Notes: generated from the sequence alone by a model not told the origin. DNA of 43,063 nt from Patescibacteria group bacterium (GCA_021734125.1 JAIPJN010000003.1:1-43063); one strand, 5' to 3'; shown: positions 16,971 through 24,496, numbered from the stretch's first letter. Numbers and translations are program-made.

Positions 16971-17324
16971 ATGAGTAGAGTTAAAAGAGGTGTTAACCAC
17001 ACTAAAAAGAGAAAAAAGTTACTTAAACTTACTAAAGGTTATAGACTCGGTAGAAAAAATCTAGTAAGAAGAGCTAAAGAAGCGATTAAACATGCAGGAG
17101 TTCATGCTTATGTTGGAAGAAAAGATAAAAAAGGAGATTTTAGAAAAATATGGACTATAAAAATAAATGCTGCTTTAAGGGGTTTAAATGAAAAATATAG
17201 TTATAGTAAATTTATAGGAAATTTAAAGAAAAATAATATAGAAATAGATAGAAAAGTATTAGCTGATTTAGCAGAAAATAATCCAGAAGTGTTTAAAAAT
17301 ATAGTAGAAAAAACAATGAAATAA
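16971..17324 (+). CDS. rplT: 50S ribosomal protein L20
   Basis: A 117-residue 23S rRNA-binding protein needed early in 50S assembly. The basic N-terminal arm begins MSRVKRGVNHTKKRKK with GYRLGRKN. The globular half includes RKIWTIKINAALRGLN and YSKFIGNL. Last gene before a strong terminator. Confidence 0.96.
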   Translation: MSRVKRGVNHTKKRKKLLKLTKGYRLGRKNLVRRAKEAIKHAGVHAYVGRKDKKGDFRKIWTIKINAALRGLNEKYSYSKFIGNLKKNNIEIDRKVLADLAENNPEVFKNIVEKTMK

Positions 17325-17326
17325 TA

Positions 17327-17363
17327 AAAATCCCTTTAGTTCTATAAATTAAAGGGATTTTTA
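17327..17363 (+). terminator. Terminator of infC-rpmI-rplT
   Basis: Stem AAATCCCTTTA/TAAAGGGATTT with an 11-base loop, then T-rich sequence. Confidence 0.88.
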
Positions 17364-17392
17364 AAATTTAAAATAAAAATAAAAACAAAAAT

Positions 17393-17974
17393 ATGTCAGA
17401 AGAAGAAAAAACTCAAAAATTAATAGAACATTTAGTAAAAATAAGGAATGAAGTTGATATTGCTTTAGAAGATTATAATTTAAATAAAAAAGATACTTCA
17501 ACTATAAAAAATAAGTTAAATGATGTTAAAGAATATAAAGAAGATGAAGATAAGGTGATAGAAGGTATATTTAATGGAGAAATTATGATAGGACCAGAGG
17601 AAAAACAATATAGTATTCCATCAAATTATATTTCTAAATCTAAAATAATAGAGGGAGATAAATTAAAACTTACTATAAAGCCAGATGGAACTTTTGTTTA
17701 TAAACAAATAGAACTTATGCCAAGAAAAAGAACAAAAGGTATATTATCAAAATCTAAAGATGGTGGCTTTGAAGTTTTAGCTGAAGGAAAAACATATAAA
17801 GTTCAAAAAGCAAGCATAACTTATTATAAAGGTGAAATTGGAGATGAAGTAATTATTTTAGTACCAAAAAATAATAATAGTGTTTGGGCTGGAGTTGAAA
17901 ATATTATTAAAAGTGGTAATAAAGAAAATAAAGAAATAAAAGCAATAAGTCTTGAAGAATTAAAAAATAATTAA
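17393..17974 (+). CDS. Conserved protein of unknown function with a beta-rich core
   Basis: 193 residues. An N-terminal helical part (1-55) is followed by a compact beta-rich region. It contains GEIMIGPEEKQYSIPSNYIS, EGDKLKLTIKPDGTFVYKQI and a basic turn MPRKRTKG, then GEIGDEVIILVP. I recall proteins of this shape as widespread unknowns in Patescibacteria, but no function is established. The pattern resembles small OB-like or TRAM-like nucleic-acid-binding barrels, which is inference only. It lies between rplT and ybaB-recR, 17 bases before ybaB. Confidence 0.65.
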   Translation: MSEEEKTQKLIEHLVKIRNEVDIALEDYNLNKKDTSTIKNKLNDVKEYKEDEDKVIEGIFNGEIMIGPEEKQYSIPSNYISKSKIIEGDKLKLTIKPDGTFVYKQIELMPRKRTKGILSKSKDGGFEVLAEGKTYKVQKASITYYKGEIGDEVIILVPKNNNSVWAGVENIIKSGNKENKEIKAISLEELKNN

Positions 17975-17991
17975 TAAATTAATAAAAGGAT

Positions 17992-18285
17992 ATGGGATCA
18001 ATGTTTTCAAAATTAAAAGAAGTAAAAGATTTAGCAGGACAAGCTAAAAAATTACAAGGTCAATTAAAAGATGAATTTATAGTTACAGAAAAATCTGGTA
18101 TAAAAATAACTATGAACGGTAATCAAGTTATAGAAAAAATTGAAATATCAGATGAGCTTTTAGGGAAAAAAGATAAATTAGAAAATGGGCTAAAAGATGC
18201 TATAAATGATGGTATTAAAAAAGTCCAAAAAATAATGACAGAAAAAATGAAAGGTATGGATGAATTTAAATCTATATTAAAATAA
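17992..18285 (+). CDS. ybaB: YbaB/EbfC nucleoid-associated protein
   Basis: A 97-residue DNA-binding protein. The helical N-terminus (FSKLKEVKDLAGQAKKLQGQ) and the GIKITMNGNQVIEKIEIS strand region match the family. It sits directly before recR, the order seen in many bacteria. The start could also be the ATG at 18001 (MFSKL). A weak AAAGGA precedes the first ATG. Confidence 0.92.
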   Translation: MGSMFSKLKEVKDLAGQAKKLQGQLKDEFIVTEKSGIKITMNGNQVIEKIEISDELLGKKDKLENGLKDAINDGIKKVQKIMTEKMKGMDEFKSILK

Positions 18286-18288
18286 AAA

Positions 18289-18885
18289 GTGTTTCCAAAT
18301 AAATTGCAAAATTTAATAAAAGAAATCCATAAATTACCTACAATAGGAACTAAAACTGCTGAAAAAATAGCACTTTATCTTTTAAATCAAAATCAGGAAG
18401 AAAAAAGTGAGTTAATAAAAAGTATAAATGAGTTAAAAGATATAAAGTTATGTAAAGCATGTTTTAATTTCTGTGAAAAAGATTACTGTGATATATGTTT
18501 AGATAAAAAAAGAGACTCTTCTGTTATCTGTATTGTTGCATTTCCTAAAAATATACAAACAATAGAAGCGTCATCTAAATTTAATGGAAAATATCATGTA
18601 TTACATGGAGTTTTAGATACTATTAATGGAATTTCTGAAGAAGACATTAAATTAAAAGAGTTTTTCAATAGAATTGAAAAAAATAAAGACAAAATAAAAG
18701 AAATAATTTTAGGACTCTCCCCTACTATAGAAGGCGAAGCTACTATGATATATATTTCTAAAAAATTAAAAAAATATGATATCAAAATAACTAGATTTGC
18801 AAGAGGTATACAAGTGGGTTTAGATATTGATTATACAGATATAATAACTTTACAAGATGCTATATCAAAAAGAACTGATATTTAA
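18289..18885 (+). CDS. recR: Recombination mediator RecR
   Basis: A 198-residue protein of the RecFOR pathway, which loads RecA on gapped DNA. It has the helix-hairpin-helix region (LPTIGTKTAEKIALYLL), a four-cysteine zinc finger CKACFNFCEKDYCDIC and a Toprim domain (ILGLSPTIEGEATMIYI). It ends with the RecR C-terminal TDIITLQDAISKR. It starts with GTG, three bases after the ybaB stop, so the pair is translationally coupled. RecF and RecO are not in the window. Confidence 0.95.
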   Translation: MFPNKLQNLIKEIHKLPTIGTKTAEKIALYLLNQNQEEKSELIKSINELKDIKLCKACFNFCEKDYCDICLDKKRDSSVICIVAFPKNIQTIEASSKFNGKYHVLHGVLDTINGISEEDIKLKEFFNRIEKNKDKIKEIILGLSPTIEGEATMIYISKKLKKYDIKITRFARGIQVGLDIDYTDIITLQDAISKRTDI

Positions 18886-18889
18886 ATAA

Positions 18890-18918
18890 TTGACCAAAAA
18901 TATTTTTTTTGTTATAAT
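18890..18918 (+). promoter_or_regulatory. rplU promoter
   Basis: TTGACC, a 17-base spacer and TATAAT, overlapping the end of recR. A second TATAAT lies at 18926-18931, closer to the ATG. Confidence 0.75.
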
Positions 18919-18946
18919 TCTCTTATATAATTTTTAAAGAACTACA

Positions 18947-19267
18947 ATGATTACTGTTATAAAGACTGGCGGAAAACAATATAAAGTTAAAGAAGGTGAT
19001 AAAATAAAAATAGAAAAAATTAACCTTAAACCAGAATCAAAATATACTTTTGAAGAAGTTTTATTATTATCAGATGAAGATGGAAGTAATACAGAAATAG
19101 GAAATCCTTTATTAAAAAATGTAAAAGTAGAAGCTACTATATTAGATCAAGGAAAAAATAAAAAAATAAGAGTTGCTAAATATAAAAATAAAATAAGATA
19201 TAATAAAATATACGGACACAAACAACCTTTTACAGAAGTCCAAATAAAAAAAATATCAAAAAATTAA
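18947..19267 (+). CDS. rplU: 50S ribosomal protein L21
   Basis: A 106-residue ribosomal protein with the N-terminal ITVIKTGGKQYKVKEGD, the IGNPLL turn, and the KYKNKIRYNKIYGHKQPFTEVQI C-terminal signature. It has its own promoter and terminator. The usual partner rpmA (L27) does not follow. Confidence 0.96.
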   Translation: MITVIKTGGKQYKVKEGDKIKIEKINLKPESKYTFEEVLLLSDEDGSNTEIGNPLLKNVKVEATILDQGKNKKIRVAKYKNKIRYNKIYGHKQPFTEVQIKKISKN

Positions 19268-19278
19268 ATAAAGTACTC

Positions 19279-19309
19279 AAAAAATAGGAATTATATATTC
19301 CTATTTTTT
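19279..19309 (+). terminator. rplU terminator
   Basis: Thirteen-base stem AAAAAATAGGAAT/ATTCCTATTTTTT with a five-base loop, ending in T. Confidence 0.88.
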
Positions 19310-19353
19310 ATTATAATTTTTTCTTTAATCTAGTAATTAAAAAATAAGATTGC

Positions 19354-19359
19354 TATAAT
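19354..19359 (+). promoter_or_regulatory. Extended -10 box for the flippase
   Basis: TGCTATAAT ends six bases before the ATG, again a leaderless layout. Confidence 0.6.
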
Positions 19360-19365
19360 ATTACT

Positions 19366-20796
19366 ATGTCTGGTAAAGCTATTGCTAAAAATTCAATTTA
19401 TTTAATAACAGCCTCTATTTTACAAAAAATATTAGCATTTTTTTATTTTGTTGTTTTAACTAGAAATTTACCAACTGAAACTGTTGGAATATATACTTTT
19501 GCTTTGAGTTTTTGTTTTATTTTTGCAGTTTTTATTGATTTTGGTTTTAATAGTTTACTTATTAAAGAAACTGCAAGAGATGAAAAAAATATTAATAAAT
19601 ATGCATCTTATGCAATTTTATTTAAATTAGTCTCAGGTATTTTATTTTGCCTTGTAGGAGCAACTATAGCATATTTTTCTAATTATGATTTTTTAAAATT
19701 ACAAACAGTATTATTAGGTTTTATTTTAGTTTTTATTGATGGGTTTACTACAACATTTTATTCAATATTAAGGGGGAAACAAAAAATATTTTTTGAAAGT
19801 TTAGGTTTATTTTTATATCAATTTTTAATATTTTTATTAGGTTACTTAGCAATAAAAGGAGGTATTACTATTCCAACTTTAATGTTTATTCCTATAATAG
19901 CAATTACTTTTGCATTTTTATTTTCTTTATATTTCTTAAGAAGAGAAACAGAATTTAAGTTTGATAAAAAACTTTCTTGGAAGTTTTTCAAAACTATGTT
20001 TATTATGGCTTTACCATTTGCTGCAACTGGAATATGTACTAAACTTTATAGTTCAATAGACACTGTTTTAATATCAACAATGATAAATGATACAAATGTA
20101 GCTTGGTATCAAGCGGCTTATAAAATAGTTTTTGCTCTTTATTTTATTCCTAATGCTATAGGTGCTGCAATATTCCCTGCTTTTAGTAATTATTTTCAGA
20201 ATAATAAGGAAAAATTAAATATTACTTTTGAAAAAGCATTTTTAATATTATCCATAATGTCTATACCTATGACTTTTGGATTATATGTACTAGCTGAACC
20301 AATTGTTTTGTTAATTTATCCAAATTATATTCCAACAATTCCTGTGCTTAAAACATTTTCTATTATATTTTTCTTTTTATTTTTAAATGTTCCATCAGGT
20401 TTAATATTAAGTTCTTGTAATAAACAAATATTAAATACGAGAAATTCATTTTTATCAATGTTAATTAATATTATTTTAAATATAATATTAATAACCAGAT
20501 ATCAAATAGTAGGCGCTGCAATAGCTTCTGTTATAAGTTTTGTATTTTTATTTTTTATAAATACATATGGTGCAAATAAAATTATAGATATAAAAATTAA
20601 AAAAATATTATCAAATATATTTAGAATAATATTAGCATCTTTTATTATGTCTTTATTTACATACTTTTCTAATATAAATATATTTTTAAATATAGTAATT
20701 TCTAGTGGTATATATTTTATGATGCTTTTTGCATTAAAAGTATTAACAAAAAATCAAATAAAATCTTGGATAAAAATATTTATTAAAAAATCATAA
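19366..20796 (+). CDS. Polysaccharide flippase (Wzx/MVF-like)
   Basis: A 476-residue integral membrane protein with about 12-14 predicted helices. It resembles the oligosaccharide flippases (PF01943/PF13440) that move lipid-linked sugar units across the membrane. The family-like N-terminus is AKNSIYLITASILQKILAF followed by a YTFALSFC-type second helix. A central SSIDTVLIS segment resembles the conserved region around helix 7. The substrate cannot be named. It is separated from the glycosyltransferase/polymerase cluster at 32-36 kb. It is probably translated without a leader. The tRNA-Arg gene starts four bases after its stop. Confidence 0.87.
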   Translation: MSGKAIAKNSIYLITASILQKILAFFYFVVLTRNLPTETVGIYTFALSFCFIFAVFIDFGFNSLLIKETARDEKNINKYASYAILFKLVSGILFCLVGATIAYFSNYDFLKLQTVLLGFILVFIDGFTTTFYSILRGKQKIFFESLGLFLYQFLIFLLGYLAIKGGITIPTLMFIPIIAITFAFLFSLYFLRRETEFKFDKKLSWKFFKTMFIMALPFAATGICTKLYSSIDTVLISTMINDTNVAWYQAAYKIVFALYFIPNAIGAAIFPAFSNYFQNNKEKLNITFEKAFLILSIMSIPMTFGLYVLAEPIVLLIYPNYIPTIPVLKTFSIIFFFLFLNVPSGLILSSCNKQILNTRNSFLSMLINIILNIILITRYQIVGAAIASVISFVFLFFINTYGANKIIDIKIKKILSNIFRIILASFIMSLFTYFSNINIFLNIVISSGIYFMMLFALKVLTKNQIKSWIKIFIKKS

Positions 20797-20800
20797 ATAA

Positions 20801-20875
20801 GCACTCATAGTTTAATGGATAAAACATAGGATTGCGGTTCCTAAGATAGAGGTTCGATTCCTCTTGAGTGTACCA
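20801..20875 (+). tRNA. tRNA-Arg (anticodon GCG)
   Basis: The cloverleaf has acceptor GCACTCA/TGAGTGT (G-U first pair), D arm GTTT/AAAC, anticodon arm TAGGA-TTGCGGT-TCCTA and T arm AGAGG/CCTCT. The discriminator is A, with encoded CCA. The anticodon is an unmodified-type GCG, reading CGC and CGT, not the ACG (inosine) form found in most bacteria. Confidence 0.93.
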
Positions 20876-20892
20876 AATTAAAATATTTAATA

Positions 20893-20933
20893 AAAAAAGG
20901 AGCCGAATTTAAGTTTTTTTACTTAAATCCGGC
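20893..20933 (-). terminator. Terminator of the 132-residue unknown
   Basis: On the minus strand GCCGGATTTAAGT pairs with ACTTAAATTCGGC over 13 bases, followed by TCC and seven T. One pair is G-U on the minus strand but A-C on the plus strand, which shows the RNA is read from the minus strand. Confidence 0.88.
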
Positions 20934-20958
20934 ATATTTTGGTTATTCTGAACCACAG

Positions 20959-21028
20959 GAAAATTATTTTATGGCTAATAATTTTCAGTTAAACCTCCTA
21001 GACAGTATCACCAGTATAATACTTCTAG
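20959..21028 (-). other. 3' untranslated region with two further hairpins
   Basis: Between the ORF stop and the terminator lie two stems: CTAGA.AGTAT/ATACT.TCTAG (20998-21028) and a ten-base GAAAATTATT/AATAATTTTC (20959-20986, eight-base loop). An AGGAGG lies between them on the minus strand, but I see no ATG, GTG or TTG frame of useful length after it. Confidence 0.6.
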
Positions 21029-21045
21029 AATCACCTTTTTCAAAT

Positions 21046-21444
21046 TTACCAGATTAAGGTAAATTGATCAGATGCCACCTTTTCAGATGGTCTGGAGCGC
21101 TGAGTCTCCGGAGTAGCATTATATGCTACCATCTTCCCTTTAGGTAAATCAGCAAATTGATCTACTAAAGTTGAAAAAAGTGCAGGAACTAGGACAAAAT
21201 CCACGTCCTTTCGAGATAGAATCTCTGAAAGAACGGATTTTCCTTCTTCCTCTAAAACCTTTTTAAAGGTTATTAGAGAAAAAAGTCCTTTTTGTCCAAT
21301 TTTTTCGCTCTCATTTTTGAGAGTAAAAAACTGAACAAGTTCCTTGGAACAAGGTCCTACTTCTTCCCCAGTCCAAAACATTGTTGGATGTGGAGAGAGG
21401 GAGACGATCCTCATTCCGGCAACCACTGAAATATTTAATTCCAT
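21046..21444 (-). CDS. Unknown 132-residue protein of atypical composition
   Basis: I do not recognise this protein. It reads as a compact alpha/beta protein: an N-terminal strand (MELNISVVAGMRIVSL), a central helix rich in K/E (FKKVLEEEGKSVLSEIL), the strand DVDFVLVPALF, and a polar C-terminus. No signal peptide or membrane segment is visible. Its codons (CTC, GTC, CGG, CCC) and GC content are visibly unlike the surrounding genes. GGAGG lies five bases before ATG. It has a near-consensus promoter, a leader built of three consecutive hairpins and a strong terminator, so expression seems high or controlled. It sits beside tRNA-Arg, a common insertion point, but I found no flanking att-like repeat. 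It could be acquired DNA. Confidence 0.7.
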   Translation of the reverse strand: MELNISVVAGMRIVSLSPHPTMFWTGEEVGPCSKELVQFFTLKNESEKIGQKGLFSLITFKKVLEEEGKSVLSEILSRKDVDFVLVPALFSTLVDQFADLPKGKMVAYNATPETQRSRPSEKVASDQFTLIW

Positions 21445-21535
21445 AGTTGCCTCCTTTTTTTTAAAATATTATCTTTAATATAGACTGGCTATATAAGATA
21501 AACGACCCAACGGGCCGATAGTTTTTAAAAACTAT
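21445..21535 (-). promoter_or_regulatory. Structured 5' leader of the 132-residue unknown
   Basis: From the predicted start (about 21535) the leader is almost all stems. ATAGTTTTTAAAAACTAT (21518-21535) is followed by CGGCCC..GGGTCG (21503-21517). A long stem TTATCTT-ATATAG/CTATAT-AAGATAA (21469-21501) ends just before the A-run and GGAGG. This could be a cis-regulatory RNA or a 5' protective structure. Confidence 0.55.
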
Positions 21536-21541
21536 ATAAAT

Positions 21542-21570
21542 ACTATAACATATTTTATACAAAATGTCAA
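21542..21570 (-). promoter_or_regulatory. Promoter of the 132-residue unknown
   Basis: On the minus strand TTGACA, a 17-base spacer and TATAGT. This is one of the best matches to the sigma-70 consensus in the window. Confidence 0.85.
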
Positions 21571-21641
21571 TGTATTTTGATAATATGTATGGAGATATGG
21601 TGGATTTTTATATAAAATAACATTAATTATAAAAATTGGTA

Positions 21642-21663
21642 GGAACGCGCCGTGGCACGTTCC
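21642..21663. repeat. Palindrome family B, one mismatch
   Basis: GGAACGCGCC..GGCACGTTCC with GTA/TAC flanks. Confidence 0.88.
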
Positions 21664-21692
21664 TACATGAATTGTGAAATTTCAAATTAAAC

Positions 21693-21711
21693 GGGCGTAT
21701 AATATGCGCCC
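21693..21711. repeat. Palindrome, variant of family A (GGGCGTATA core)
   Basis: GGGCGTATA-A-TATGCGCCC, a changed core in the family A frame with one wobble pair. It is preceded by AAATTAAAC, as is the chimera at 21860. Confidence 0.8.
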
Positions 21712-21798
21712 GATAAATAAAATATTAAAATATAATTTATAAAAAATATATATAAAAAATGTGCGTAATTTTATTAAATAACATTAATAAAATTAAAT

Positions 21799-21817
21799 GG
21801 GCGCACAATGTGCGCCC
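21799..21817. repeat. Palindrome family A, inverted copy
   Basis: GGGCGCACA-A-TGTGCGCCC followed by CTACATGAATTG. This is the reverse orientation of the copy at 225. Confidence 0.9.
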
Positions 21818-21859
21818 CTACATGAATTGTGAAATAAAACGATAATTTTTAAATTAAAC

Positions 21860-21899
21860 GGGCGCACGCTTTTCGTGGAAAGCGCCGTGGCGCGTTCCC
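21860..21899. repeat. Chimera of half family A and half family B
   Basis: GGGCGCAC is followed by GCTTTTCGTGGAAAGC and then GCCGTGGCGCGTTCCC, the centre and right arm of family B. Confidence 0.8.
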
Positions 21900-22025
21900 A
21901 CATGAATTGTTAAATAAAATAATAAAAATACACATTAAAATTACATACATTTTTTATATAAAAATATTAACAATTTATGATATACTGTAAAATAATAAAA
22001 TAAAATTAAAATTAATTTGAAACAA

Positions 22026-22643
22026 ATGTATATAATCTTTGATACAGAAACCGTTGGTTTACCCAATAATTGGAATGCTCCTTTTTCAGATCTAGAAAAC
22101 TGGCCTAGAATGGTACAGATCGCTTGGATGATATTTAACGAAAATAAAACATTAATAAAAAGAGCAAATAAAATAATAAAACCAGAAGGTTTTACAATTC
22201 CTGAAGAAATAGCAAAGATTCATAGAATAACAACAGAAAGAGCTATAGAGGAAGGATACGATTTAAAAGAAGTCTTGTTAGAATTTAATGAAGATATAGA
22301 AAATAATGATTATTTAATAGCTCATAATATAGCTTTTGATGAAGCAATAATATCATCAGAGTTTTTAAGAAAAGAAATGGAAAGTAATTTAAATAGCATA
22401 GAAAAAATTTGCACAATGAAAGAATCAAGAGAATTTTTTAAAAGAAGAACAGGAAAAGAAAAATGGGCAAAATTAACAGAATTATATATAGAGTTATTTG
22501 GTGAAACCTTTGAAGATGCTCATGATGCTCTAGTTGATGTAAAAGCATGCGCTAAATGTTATTTTGAAATGGTAGATAAAGGAATAATAGAAAAAAAAAT
22601 TAGGAAAGATATTCCTAAAAATACTCAAAATAGTTTATTTTAA
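22026..22643 (+). CDS. DEDDh 3'-5' exonuclease (DnaQ/epsilon-like)
   Basis: 205 residues from the ATG at 22026. The track's start at 22017 is a TTG three codons earlier. Exonuclease motif I is FDTET (residues 5-9), motif II is LIAHNIAFD and motif III is HDALVDV, giving a complete DEDDh active site. The protein is a stand-alone proofreading-type exonuclease domain with no polymerase or helicase fused. It could serve as a replicative proofreading subunit or in repair. Its stop abuts the stop of the convergent gene with no space for a terminator. No Shine-Dalgarno site is visible. Confidence 0.9.
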   Translation: MYIIFDTETVGLPNNWNAPFSDLENWPRMVQIAWMIFNENKTLIKRANKIIKPEGFTIPEEIAKIHRITTERAIEEGYDLKEVLLEFNEDIENNDYLIAHNIAFDEAIISSEFLRKEMESNLNSIEKICTMKESREFFKRRTGKEKWAKLTELYIELFGETFEDAHDALVDVKACAKCYFEMVDKGIIEKKIRKDIPKNTQNSLF

Positions 22644-23177
22644 TTATTTATCAAGCCTTAATACAAAATTATTATAACCAGAAACCCAAATTTCTAAAAA
22701 TCCAGTATTTTGTAAAAAATCTTTATAATTATCTTTAAATTTATAGAAAAAAAGATCAGGCTGAGCTCCTAAATTATCTAATAATAAAATTAGATCTTTT
22801 TTTGTTTTATTTTCATATTTATTAGCTTTTTTAGAAATAACACCTTTTAAATTTTGAGAAAATTTAGGAAGAGTTACTTTTCTAGCAAATAATTTATTTT
22901 GAAATAAATTTCTAAAATTATTATTTTTTTTATAATTTACATATCTACCAAATTCAGCAGAATAATTAGGATCACACTTAGTAACTTGAATTTTTAATCT
23001 AGGAAGATCAGAATTTGAATAACAATAAACATCAACTTCATTTATACCATCTTTTGTATTTTCCCACTCATTTTTCTCTATTTCGTAATAATCAGTGCTA
23101 TTTTTTTCATTGTACACTTTTATAAACCTTTTTACTGCTTCAATTTCAGATATATATTTAACATCATTATGTAACAT
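22644..23177 (-). CDS. Unknown protein, possible PD-(D/E)XK-like fold
   Basis: 177 residues, not recognised. It starts with a helical part (EIEAVKRFIKVYNEKN). The middle has NEVDVYCYSNSDLPRLKIQVTK, where an acidic residue, an aspartate and Q-V-T-K are spaced like the core of degenerate restriction-type nucleases. The C-terminal part has KKDLILLLDNLG and the strand FLEIWVSGY. It lies five bases after the hisS stop and is probably co-transcribed with it. The nuclease idea rests on motif spacing only. Confidence 0.6.
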   Translation of the reverse strand: MLHNDVKYISEIEAVKRFIKVYNEKNSTDYYEIEKNEWENTKDGINEVDVYCYSNSDLPRLKIQVTKCDPNYSAEFGRYVNYKKNNNFRNLFQNKLFARKVTLPKFSQNLKGVISKKANKYENKTKKDLILLLDNLGAQPDLFFYKFKDNYKDFLQNTGFLEIWVSGYNNFVLRLDK

Positions 23178-23182
23178 AAAAA

Positions 23183-24496
23183 TTATGAAAGTTTTTTAAT
23201 TAATTTATCAATATTTAAAATAAATTGTTCACCACTTTTCATATTTTTTAAAGTATAATTACTATTATTTTCCTCATTTTCACCAATTATCACAATATAA
23301 GGAACACCTATTTTATTAGCATACTCTAATTTATTTTTAAGATTTTTTTCATTTTCAAAAATAGAGGCATTTATATTATTTTCTCTCAATTTAGTTATTA
23401 AATTTAAAGAATAAGAAATTCTATTTTTGTCCATAGGTAAAATTAAAACTTTAGAAATACTATAATCTACATTTTTTATAAGTTTTAAATCTCTTAAAGC
23501 ATAAAATAATCTATTTAAACCAATAGACATACCAACTCCTGGATATTTTTCATTACCATATAAGTCACACAAATTATCGTATCTTCCACCTGAAGCAATA
23601 GAACCAATTTCTTTATCATTTTTCAAAAAAGTTTCAAAAACAGTTCCTGTATAATAATCTAAACCCCTTACTATAGATAAATCAATTTCATAATGACTTT
23701 CAGGTAAATTTAAATCTTTTAAATATGAAATTACAGTTGATAATTCTTCAACACCGTCTTGCATTAAAGAATTATTTACATTAAAAGTTCTTAAATTTTC
23801 AAGAACATTATTTCCTTTTGATAATTTTATAAAATTAAAAATTTTTTCTATATCTTCATCTTTAATATTTAAAGCTTTTAACTGTTTTTTAGCCTCTTTT
23901 TTAGAAATTTTATTTAATTTATCTATAATTAACATTACTTTATCTGTTTTGTCTGTAAAATCTTTTAAAAAACCTAACAATATCTTTCTATTATTTATTT
24001 TTATGATAAATTTATTTTTAATATCTAAATTAATAAGAGTTTTATAAATTAAATTAATAATATCAGCATCATTCAAAAAAGATAAATTATTTTTTGAAAT
24101 AATATCAGCATCACATTGATAAAATTCTCTATACCTTCCTTTTTGTGGTCTTTCTCCTCTAAAACTTTTCCCTATTTCATATCTTCTAAAAGGAAAATTA
24201 ATATCATTTTTAGAGAAAACAACATATTTAGCAAAAGGAACAGTTAAATCAAATCTTAAAGCTAAATCATTATTACCTTTTTGAAATTTATAAATTTCTT
24301 TTTCAGTGTCAGGAGAAACTTTAGCAAGTAAAACTGAACTTCTATCTATAACAGGAGTATCCGTTGGTTCAAATCCAAAAAGTTCATAACTATTTCGAAT
24401 AATATCTTTTATTTTATTAAATAATATTTGATCAGAAGGAGAAAGTGCTATTATACCTGATAAAGATTTTAATTTTTTATTTTGAGCCATATTCAT
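23183..24496 (-). CDS. hisS: Histidyl-tRNA synthetase
   Basis: A 437-residue class II aminoacyl-tRNA synthetase. Motif 2 is FRRYEIGKSFRGERPQKGRYREF. The histidine-specific segments are GLDYYTGTVFE and the SIASGGRYDNL region, and the motif 3 area is GVGMSIGLNRL. The C-terminal anticodon-binding domain follows from about residue 340. The start is either the first Met or MAQNKK two codons later; neither has a Shine-Dalgarno site. It is divergent from the helicase gene across about 80 bases. Confidence 0.96.
   Translation of the reverse strand: MNMAQNKKLKSLSGIIALSPSDQILFNKIKDIIRNSYELFGFEPTDTPVIDRSSVLLAKVSPDTEKEIYKFQKGNNDLALRFDLTVPFAKYVVFSKNDINFPFRRYEIGKSFRGERPQKGRYREFYQCDADIISKNNLSFLNDADIINLIYKTLINLDIKNKFIIKINNRKILLGFLKDFTDKTDKVMLIIDKLNKISKKEAKKQLKALNIKDEDIEKIFNFIKLSKGNNVLENLRTFNVNNSLMQDGVEELSTVISYLKDLNLPESHYEIDLSIVRGLDYYTGTVFETFLKNDKEIGSIASGGRYDNLCDLYGNEKYPGVGMSIGLNRLFYALRDLKLIKNVDYSISKVLILPMDKNRISYSLNLITKLRENNINASIFENEKNLKNKLEYANKIGVPYIVIIGENEENNSNYTLKNMKSGEQFILNIDKLIKKLS

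Larger units (their letters stand above)
21445..22025. other. Gene-free region with a palindrome array
   Basis: Holds the leader and promoter of the minus-strand unknown, then five palindromic or chimeric elements between 21642 and 21899. They are separated by AT-rich spacers that share CATGAATTGTGAAAT and AAATTAAACGGGCG. A weak TATACT lies upstream of the exonuclease gene. Confidence 0.7.

Noticed and set aside
20987-20997. A second gene behind AGGAGG in the trailer of the 132-residue ORF
   Set aside because: No ATG, GTG or TTG with a useful frame follows. The only open stretch would need an ATT start and is under 20 codons.
20801-21570. A tRNA-Arg-integrated element with att sites
   Set aside because: I could not find a repeat of the tRNA 3' end downstream, and no integrase is present. 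Proximity to the tRNA alone is weak evidence.
21642-21899. A possible CRISPR array
   Set aside because: The repeats are palindromes of different core sequence at uneven spacing, the spacers are similar to one another, and no cas genes are nearby.
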